Source of the DNA: Nitrosomonas sp.
Lineage (GTDB): Bacteria; Pseudomonadota; Gammaproteobacteria; Burkholderiales; Nitrosomonadaceae
Length of the DNA: 64,000 bases
Assembly: GCA_024281995.1 (NCBI GenBank)
Contig: JAMWZW010000003.1
Coordinates: forward strand, 62,001 to 126,000
Direction of reading: 5' to 3'
In this document: one piece after another, positions 58,096 through 64,000 of the stretch
Layout: every line of letters begins with the position of its first letter
Numbering within the stretch: position 1 is the first letter of the stretch
The notes under the pieces: model-generated
The model's input: only the letters and a program-made list of their open reading frames with translations
Told to the model about the DNA's origin: nothing
The model's database searches: none
Program-made: the position numbers and the translations under genes

Positions 58096-59502
58096 ATGAC
58101 CATCAGAAATCCTCATCGTTTGAATTCTCATTCATTGTTAAATATTGCTGTGGTCGGACACACCAATACGGGCAAAACATCGCTGATCCGTACCATGTTG
58201 CGCAGTACCGAGTTCGGTGTCATTGAAGATGCGGCAGGTACCACGCGGCATGTTGAGCAAGCGACGATATCTGCTGACAATGAACCGGTTCTGAATTTAT
58301 ATGACACGCCGGGCCTGGAAGATTCCAGGGCTTTGTTTGCGCATATCAAAAAACTGCAAGCTAAATCAAGATTGTTGCTACCTGCGCAGGTATTGGAACA
58401 ATTTGCAACGCGTATTGCCATCAATGATCCCTTAGAGCAGGAAGCCAAAGTGATTCGCCAGGTACTACGTAGCGATATTCTTTTGTATGTCATTGATGTG
58501 CGTGAACCATTCCTGGAAAAATACCGGCTGGAGCTGGATATACTCACACAATCTGCTAAACCGATCATTCCGGTTTTTAACTTTATTGCCGGACATCAAG
58601 CGGAGCTAGCTAAGTGGCGGCAACATTTGGCAGCCTTTAACATGCATGCTACTTTGGAGTTTGATACGGTGGTATTTTCCTTCGAAGCGGAAAAGAGGCT
58701 TTATCAGAAAATACAGACATTAGTGGAATCGCATTACACTTCATTGCAGAAGTTGATTGATTGCCGTGCCAAATTATGGCACCAGCTATGTGTATCCGGT
58801 GCCAAGCGGATAACTGAGCTGATTGTGAACGTTGCGTGCTATCGCGAAAGCAAAGCAATCCACAAAAATCTGATTACTGATTCACTGGTGGAAGACCGGC
58901 TGCATAATTTTGTCCGTAAAGCTGAGCAAAAATGTTTGCATGATTTATTAGCAATTTTTAATTTCTCCGAAAAAGATGTTGCTATCCAGAAAATACCGGT
59001 AAGTAATGGCCAGTGGCAATTGGATATCTTTGCGCCCGGCATACTCAAAGCGTACGGACTGGATGTTGGTAGTGCCGCAGCCAAAGGCGCCGCTGCCGGT
59101 GCCGGTATTGACCTGATGGTCGGCGGTATGAGTCTGGGAGCAGCCAGTGCACTGGGTGCTCTTGCGGGTGCCGGTTGGTCGACTTTCAAGCGCTACGGCG
59201 ATGAAATCAAAGCCACTGTCAAAGGCGCAAAATGGCAATGTGCTGATGAAGTTACACTGCAAATTTTGTATCTGCGGCAAAAGCTGTTGTTGAAGAAACT
59301 CATGCACCGTGGCCATGCTGCTCAAGAAACCGTGCAAGTTGATAAAGCCGATAGTGAAAAATTGCCTGATAACTGGAGTAAGCTTATTAGCGCCTTGCGT
59401 CAGAATCCTGCGTGGCAAGAACCTTCTATCATCCGCAACGGTAATCCGCAATACCAGGAAATAGAAACCAAGCTGGTAGAATCATTGTTTGACGAGAGTT
59501 AA
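58096..59502 (+). CDS. DUF3482 GTPase
   Basis: The 468-residue protein has G1 GHTNTGKTSL (21-30), a switch Thr (AAGTTRHV), G3 DTPGLED (70-76), and a less clear G4; then a long helical DUF3482 domain with a glycine-rich pair of hydrophobic segments (GSAAAKGAAAGAGIDLMVGG) that may insert in the membrane. An Era-like P-loop GTPase coupled to the DUF2868 membrane protein. Function unknown. Confidence 0.82.
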   Translation: MTIRNPHRLNSHSLLNIAVVGHTNTGKTSLIRTMLRSTEFGVIEDAAGTTRHVEQATISADNEPVLNLYDTPGLEDSRALFAHIKKLQAKSRLLLPAQVLEQFATRIAINDPLEQEAKVIRQVLRSDILLYVIDVREPFLEKYRLELDILTQSAKPIIPVFNFIAGHQAELAKWRQHLAAFNMHATLEFDTVVFSFEAEKRLYQKIQTLVESHYTSLQKLIDCRAKLWHQLCVSGAKRITELIVNVACYRESKAIHKNLITDSLVEDRLHNFVRKAEQKCLHDLLAIFNFSEKDVAIQKIPVSNGQWQLDIFAPGILKAYGLDVGSAAAKGAAAGAGIDLMVGGMSLGAASALGALAGAGWSTFKRYGDEIKATVKGAKWQCADEVTLQILYLRQKLLLKKLMHRGHAAQETVQVDKADSEKLPDNWSKLISALRQNPAWQEPSIIRNGNPQYQEIETKLVESLFDES

Positions 59503-59526
59503 ATCAAGCGGTAAGGCCGCAAGCAG

Positions 59527-60561
59527 TTAAGGTTTCCGACCGACTACAATGCTGTAGTAACCAAAGGCTTTGTGAACTTGAATATCCTCGAAACCAATTT
59601 CTTTTAGCATCGTTGTCAACTCCAATCCGGAATATTGTCTGCCTTCGGTCCAGCCCATCATTATCATACTGTAAGCAGCAGGTGCAAAAGGGCCGGTTTT
59701 CTGATCGTTATAGAGCATTTCATGGATCACAATGCGTCCGCCGGTTTCAAGGCTATTGAAACTCTTTGCGATCAAAAAATGACATTTTTCCGGCATCCAG
59801 TGGTGATACACATCTGAGAAAAAATGCAGATCAGCCGCAGGCCAATGGTCACTCCAAATATTGATTTCTTGCGTTTTAATTCGCTCCTGCAGGCCATATT
59901 GATTGATATATTCTTGAGCCACCTCGCATACCTGACGAAAATCCAGAAATATAACTTTCAGATTGGGCAACTTTGATGCCGCACCAATGGAATGAGCGGC
60001 TGAACCTCCTGCTACATCGAGCATCACCCGATGCTGGGAAAAGTCCATAGTTTCAGGCCAAGCGAATGCTGAGGTTATGCTGAAGCTGTGCATGCCGCGC
60101 GTGAAGCGGTGCAGTAATTCGATCTGTTCTTCATGGGATTTAAATATATCGCCGCCACCATAAACCTGAGGAGAATCCGTAAGAATTGCTTTCTCCAGTG
60201 TAGCGTATGAACACACTTGATAATTATCGATCATCAGGTCCCAAAAAAAACCGAAGTAATTCGGACTTTTCTCCAACAAATATTCCTCTGTTACCGCAGT
60301 CAGGGAATAACGTCCCTGCTCTAGTGACAAAAACCCAAGTGATGTTGCTACGGTTAGTATTGCTTCGGCGGGGCGTTCCTTGATATGCAATGAACTACAA
60401 ATATCAGCCAATGAGAGCGGACTATCTGCCAATAACGCAAAAAGCTTTAGCCGGTGCGCCAGCAGAAGTGCTGGATAACCATATACCGCAAAAACTACAT
60501 CCCATACTCGACGATCATCGACTCGTGGTGTCCGAATGTCGGGAAAATCATCTTGTGTCAT
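59527..60561 (-). CDS. SAM-dependent O-methyltransferase (family 2)
   Basis: 344 residues: an N-terminal winged-helix dimerisation domain (LLAHRLKLFALLADSPLSLA) and a Rossmann domain with SAM motif MLDVAGGSAAHSIGAASKLP, then DLHFFSDVYHHW (catalytic His candidate) and VIHEMLYND. The family methylates phenols, hydroxyindoles and polyketides. Stand-alone; substrate unknown. Confidence 0.78.
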   Translation of the reverse strand: MTQDDFPDIRTPRVDDRRVWDVVFAVYGYPALLLAHRLKLFALLADSPLSLADICSSLHIKERPAEAILTVATSLGFLSLEQGRYSLTAVTEEYLLEKSPNYFGFFWDLMIDNYQVCSYATLEKAILTDSPQVYGGGDIFKSHEEQIELLHRFTRGMHSFSITSAFAWPETMDFSQHRVMLDVAGGSAAHSIGAASKLPNLKVIFLDFRQVCEVAQEYINQYGLQERIKTQEINIWSDHWPAADLHFFSDVYHHWMPEKCHFLIAKSFNSLETGGRIVIHEMLYNDQKTGPFAPAAYSMIMMGWTEGRQYSGLELTTMLKEIGFEDIQVHKAFGYYSIVVGRKP

Positions 60562-60681
60562 TAATTCTCCTTTAGCTTTTATTGGCTTATACAGTACGCA
60601 TCACAAGTATTCATTGTTATTCGTAAAGGTATAAACTTGTTATATCCTGTAATTTATAATAATTTCTGATCATTAAACAGT

Positions 60682-61176
60682 TTACAAGGGTTTTTCTGTT
60701 TCAACCAAGCGCTTAATATTTTGAACGGTGCGTTCAGCGCCATCTTTTATGGCCACGCGGACTAGCGCTTCGAAAGGCCGCATAATTGCGAGAATTTCAA
60801 GCAATTCGAAAGAAAATGTCAGCTGGGTTGAATTTTCAGAATTGATCTCCTGTAATTCATAGGTACAGCGAAAAGGATCGGCTATACCAATCAACGTTAA
60901 ACGCACGCCGGGTTCATAAGCCGAAATTTTAAATCTGGATTCTGTGCGGCGTCCCTGATCGACGCGCACTTGCCGCCCTTCGGTTCCTAACATTACCGGT
61001 CCAGGGGTAATTTGTTCAAGTTCTTTAACTTCTGGCGACCATTTTGGATAGTTTTCGAATAAGCCCTCTCCGAGATAATGAAAAAGCGTGCTGGCGGGGC
61101 ATTTTACGATGATATGCGCCTTGCCTATGACTGGCTCGTTGGAGCCCAAATTGAGCATGGAACCTAAATTAAACAT
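60682..61176 (-). CDS. SRPBCC (START/Bet v1-like) protein
   Basis: I choose the ATG at 61176; the track frame starts at a TTG 11 codons earlier. 164 residues of the SRPBCC fold: KAHIIVKCPASTLFHYLGEG, FENYPKWSPEVKELEQITPG and the C-terminal helix PFEALVRVAIKDGAERTVQN. Such proteins bind hydrophobic ligands. Same strand as the methyltransferase, 120 nt upstream of it, so it could supply its substrate; weak inference. Confidence 0.7.
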   Translation of the reverse strand: MFNLGSMLNLGSNEPVIGKAHIIVKCPASTLFHYLGEGLFENYPKWSPEVKELEQITPGPVMLGTEGRQVRVDQGRRTESRFKISAYEPGVRLTLIGIADPFRCTYELQEINSENSTQLTFSFELLEILAIMRPFEALVRVAIKDGAERTVQNIKRLVETEKPL

Positions 61177-61499
61177 AATGCTTGGCTCTTTTTGACTAAT
61201 GGAAACCAATCTTGTCGACTGGTTGACTGTTACCTTGGACGTTAAACGAATAAGGTGTCGATTTCAAGTACTATGTTGCACAAGAAATCTGTTTAAATTT
61301 TTCTAAGTTGTATGGAGTTGCTTAAATTCATAGTACTGCCGCCGATATTAATAACAAAAGTCGTGAGAATGCTATAGAAAAATTGAAGCTGGCCATAATG
61401 TTACCGTAAACAATTTTTTGAACTTCTCTGGCATTTAATTCTGCTGCTTTGAATGCTACCTGATTTGTTGATTAATTTTTCTGATGCAATGAGGCTCAA

Positions 61500-62342
61500 A
61501 TGGATCCGTGTACGATAGTAACCAGCGTTCGCTCAATTTTTTCCTTACCTGATGTTGTCATGCGTGTAAATGAGCTGATTGATTCCGGCGATGCTACTAA
61601 TACAGAATTGGAACGGGTTATTCTAAATGATCCAGCATTGACAGCGAAATTATTAAAGTTTGCAAACAGCTCTTATTTTGGGCTTTCCGGAAAAGTAGAA
61701 AGCGTCTCAAGAGCTATCGCTATTATCGGGCATAAAGAGTTACGCAATTTAGTCATTGCATCGGCAGTAACAGCAACTTTTAAAGATATTCCTGCCAGTT
61801 TGGTTAATATGGACGCGTTTTGGCATCATAGTGTGACTTGTGGCGTGACTGCGCGCTTACTAGCTTCAAGTATTGATAGCAGAGAGCGCTTTTTTATCGC
61901 TGGATTATTGCATGCTGTTGGCAGACTGATACTTTTCAGCCAATTTCCACAAGAATCTGCAAAAATACTAACGGTTATGAGTCAAGGCGAAAAAGCTGCC
62001 ATCGATACTGAGCATAAGATTTTCGGTTTTACGCATGCACAATTAGGCGCTGAGCTTTTGCGACAATGGCGTCTACCCGTTAATATTTGGAAAATGGTTG
62101 AATTGCAATCCAATCCCATGGAGGATGAGTTATATAAGTTTGATGCTTCCACGCTCTGTGCCGCAGTTAATATCGCTAATTTTATTCAGCCATGCACGAA
62201 TCAAAAAGTAAGCTCCGAGGAAGCAATACCTGCTTATGCATTTGAAGCATGGGATTTGCTTGCATTATCACCTGAATTGATAGAGTCGGTGATTGCAGTA
62301 GTCAAATTACAAGTTATTGAATTGTTGAATATCGTAAGGTGA
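61500..62342 (+). CDS. HDOD domain protein
   Basis: 280 residues with HDOD pattern: SIFSLPDVVMRVNELIDSG, ILNDPALTAKLLKFANSSYF, VSRAIAIIGHKELRNLVIAS, FWHHSVTCGVTARLLA, FIAGLLHAVGRLIL. The HD metal pair is not kept in the enzyme form, as usual in HDOD proteins, which act as non-catalytic signalling modules. Stand-alone; no receiver or output domain attached. Confidence 0.8.
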   Translation: MDPCTIVTSVRSIFSLPDVVMRVNELIDSGDATNTELERVILNDPALTAKLLKFANSSYFGLSGKVESVSRAIAIIGHKELRNLVIASAVTATFKDIPASLVNMDAFWHHSVTCGVTARLLASSIDSRERFFIAGLLHAVGRLILFSQFPQESAKILTVMSQGEKAAIDTEHKIFGFTHAQLGAELLRQWRLPVNIWKMVELQSNPMEDELYKFDASTLCAAVNIANFIQPCTNQKVSSEEAIPAYAFEAWDLLALSPELIESVIAVVKLQVIELLNIVR

Positions 62343-63017
62343 TAAGTGTTCCTTCAACGTGTTTTGATGCTCGGAATAACTGCCATCGGGAGACTGCTTT
62401 AGTTGTTTCCAAGCATCACCAATAGGCCACATGCAATAAACCCCGTGGGCAGAGGAATGCGCGTACCATGGGGTATTGGGCGAGCTTCAAGCCAATTGAA
62501 TAACAAAATACCAGTAACAATACTGACGCCGATTGCCATTATCATGCCAAACAAGTGAATAATTGGTTGGTGCGGCAGAAATCTAAAAAATGCAGCGTTG
62601 CTGGATCAACTGGAGTGGGGTTGTGATCAAGGGTAAGCCATGTGGAGCAAGCTTTGCGGCCGATAAAAAACCTGTGATGACAAAAAATATTTGTACAGCA
62701 ATTCTTCCATAATCACGCAACCCATCCACTAAAATCGGAATTAATGGATACGCGATGTCGGACATTGGGCCGTAGACCGCCAGGTGGTGAGAGACTATTA
62801 TTAAGCAGCAAATAGCCTTTAAGGCGTCTATCAATGGTGACCTTGAAAAATGATCAGTTGCCATATTCTTGTCAATCGAAATTTGCGTACAGAAAAACTG
62901 CGTTGCCCATTAGTGGTCTGGTCAGTTTTTCAAAGGTTAGCACAGTGATAATGAGAAGTGTCAAAGACATTGGTCTTTGCATGATTGGCCTTGTCATAAA
63001 CGTACGGAGCAAAAAAT
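62343..63017. other. 675-bp region with no intact gene
   Basis: Contains only the acyltransferase remnant on the minus strand (62399-62864) and the cinA upstream sequence. Confidence 0.6.
62399..62864 (-). pseudogene. remnant of a membrane acyltransferase (Acyl_transf_3)
   Basis: The 93-residue frame at 62583-62864 keeps an acyltransferase N-terminus (LIDALKAICCLIIVSHHLAV, VQIFFVITGFLSA). In another frame, just downstream, 62399-62579 encodes a last-helix segment (HLFGMIMAIGVSIVTGILLF, NWLEARPIPHG) typical of the C-terminus. The two frames meet at a T6 run near 62583-62590. Intact proteins have 350-400 residues, so an internal deletion as well as a frameshift removed the core. Confidence 0.8.
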
Positions 63018-63527
63018 TTGGATAAGCATCAAGATCTTTTCGACTTGGCCAAGACGGTAGGACAACAGCTCCGTCAGCGCGGTTTAATGCTGGTTACCGC
63101 CGAGTCTTGCACTGGCGGCTGGTTGGGGCAGGCAGTCACGGCGGTGGCGGGCAGCTCAACTTGGTTTGAACGCGGTTTTATCACTTACAGCAATGCTTCC
63201 AAGCGTGAAATGCTGGGTGTCGAGCAAGCCATATTGGAACAATACGGTGCAGTTTCTCCCCAAACTGCGCAACAAATGGTGATCGGCGCGCTGAATAGAA
63301 GCCATGCCCAGCTTGGCGTAGCCATTACCGGTATCGCAGGTCCCGATGGCGGTACCCCAGCGAAACCGGTAGGGACGGTATGTTTTGCCTGGGCGCTTAA
63401 AGACGGTTTAGTACAGCGGGAAACGCATTATTTCCAAGGTGATCGTGAATCCATCCGATATCTGTCTGTGACAACAGCGCTGCAAGGCATACTGCTGCTA
63501 TTGGATCGTGACACTGCTGTTGTTTAA
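63018..63527 (+). CDS. pncC: CinA C-terminal-type nicotinamide-nucleotide amidase
   Basis: The 169-residue protein has the PncC/CinA_C motif TAESCTGGWLGQAVTAVAGS with catalytic Ser, then FERGFITYSNASKREMLGV and AITGIAGPDGGTPAKPVGTV. Deamidates NMN to nicotinic acid mononucleotide in pyridine-nucleotide salvage. Start is TTG at 63018, supported by GGAG about 8 nt upstream; no ATG is nearby. Lacks the N-terminal molybdopterin-like domain of long CinA. Confidence 0.92.
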   Translation: MDKHQDLFDLAKTVGQQLRQRGLMLVTAESCTGGWLGQAVTAVAGSSTWFERGFITYSNASKREMLGVEQAILEQYGAVSPQTAQQMVIGALNRSHAQLGVAITGIAGPDGGTPAKPVGTVCFAWALKDGLVQRETHYFQGDRESIRYLSVTTALQGILLLLDRDTAVV

Positions 63528-63561
63528 CCTTGACAAGGGAATGCTACGCATGTCCATGTGG

Positions 63562-64000
63562 CTAGTGACTCGTTTGGTTGATAATGCGATCGCAATACGC
63601 AATGGCCAGCGCGGAAACCAAGAAAGCCATATGGATACCGGTTTGCGCCAATAACGTCTTTTCATCGTATGCACTAGCGTTAATGAAGGTTTTCAGCAAG
63701 TGGATCGATGAAATGCCGATAATCGCAGTTGCCAATTTCACTTTCAAAACGGAAGCATTGACATGCGACAGCCATTCCGGCTGATCCGGGTGACCTTCCA
63801 AATTCATGCGCGAAACAAAAGTTTCGTAACCGCCGATGATGACCATGATCAACAGATTGGAAATCATCACGACATCGATCAATCCCAGCACGACCAGCAT
63901 AATAGCCGTTTCAGTCAGCTTGACCGGCCTGTCTTCACCTTTGATCGTGACGGTATCGAGAATGTGCTCCAAAGCGTTTTTATTTCCCATTACAGCGCCA
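63562..64000 (-). CDS. YqhA-family (UPF0114) membrane protein, 5' end outside window
   Basis: The visible 146 residues include [63 protein letters not shown] and AYCDRIIN, matching TIGR00645/YqhA. E. coli YqhA has an extra about 40 N-terminal residues with a first helix (SRWLLAPVYFGL). The frame continues open past the ATG at 63990 to the window edge, so the real start lies to the right. Function unknown. Confidence 0.85.
   Translation of the reverse strand, partial: GAVMGNKNALEHILDTVTIKGEDRPVKLTETAIMLVVLGLIDVVMISNLLIMVIIGGYETFVSRMNLEGHPDQPEWLSHVNASVLKVKLATAIIGISSIHLLKTFINASAYDEKTLLAQTGIHMAFLVSALAIAYCDRIINQTSH

Overview
The window looks like a chromosomal segment of a betaproteobacterium, most likely an ammonia oxidiser of the Nitrosomonadaceae with a fairly low GC content. 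That placement is inferred from protein style and gene content; no ammonia-oxidation gene or rRNA is present to prove it. It contains the replication origin region (dnaA, an AT-rich gap with two consensus DnaA boxes, dnaN, gyrB). I found no tRNA, rRNA, CRISPR array, intact insertion sequence or prophage.

Layout. 1-2674: a large MscK/KefA-type mechanosensitive channel gene running off the left edge. 2849-3143: rnpB, followed by an unexplained possibly structured element. 3.4-6.9 kb: pcnB-folK-panB-panC. 7-12.1 kb: dnaA-oriC-dnaN-gyrB. 12.2-16 kb: secreted EEP phosphodiesterase-like lipoprotein, PQQ-type sugar dehydrogenase, a possible HEPN protein and a VOC protein. 16.3-24.2 kb: a co-directional minus-strand sulfate-uptake cluster (DUF2292 protein, outer-membrane porin, sbp, degenerate EAL protein, cysT, cysW, cysA, second degenerate EAL protein), with three copies of a MITE-like palindromic repeat around it. 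24.5-39.4 kb: surface lipoprotein, beta-propeller protein, typA, an ornithine-cyclodeaminase-family protein, cutA-dsbD-tlpA-like thiol redox genes, gdhA, slt, a PhaA-type thiolase and a small K+ channel. 39.5-43.4 kb: a YiiX-like hydrolase and a divergent Zur/ZnuD-like zinc pair with a palindrome between them. 43.5-51.2 kb: an RTX/DUF4214 secreted protein, a lipoprotein-DUF3047 pair, a beta-barrel protein and the YdbH-YnbE-YdbL envelope lipid-transport module.

The most accessory-looking part is 52.4-55.8 kb. A 910-residue protein joins a TIR-like DUF4062 domain, a STAND-type NTPase and a C-terminal FGE/C-type-lectin-fold domain, which is the architecture of NTP-dependent biological conflict systems. 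It is followed at once by a YefM/YoeB-type toxin-antitoxin pair with its own palindromic operator. The last codons of the conflict gene have the composition expected of a diversity-generating-retroelement variable region (almost every putatively variable codon ends in C or T), although no reverse transcriptase or template repeat is in the window.

The right end carries a glutamine amidotransferase, a DUF2868 membrane protein paired with a DUF3482 GTPase, an O-methyltransferase, an SRPBCC protein, an HDOD protein, a decayed acyltransferase remnant, the CinA-type amidase and a YqhA-family membrane protein cut by the right edge.
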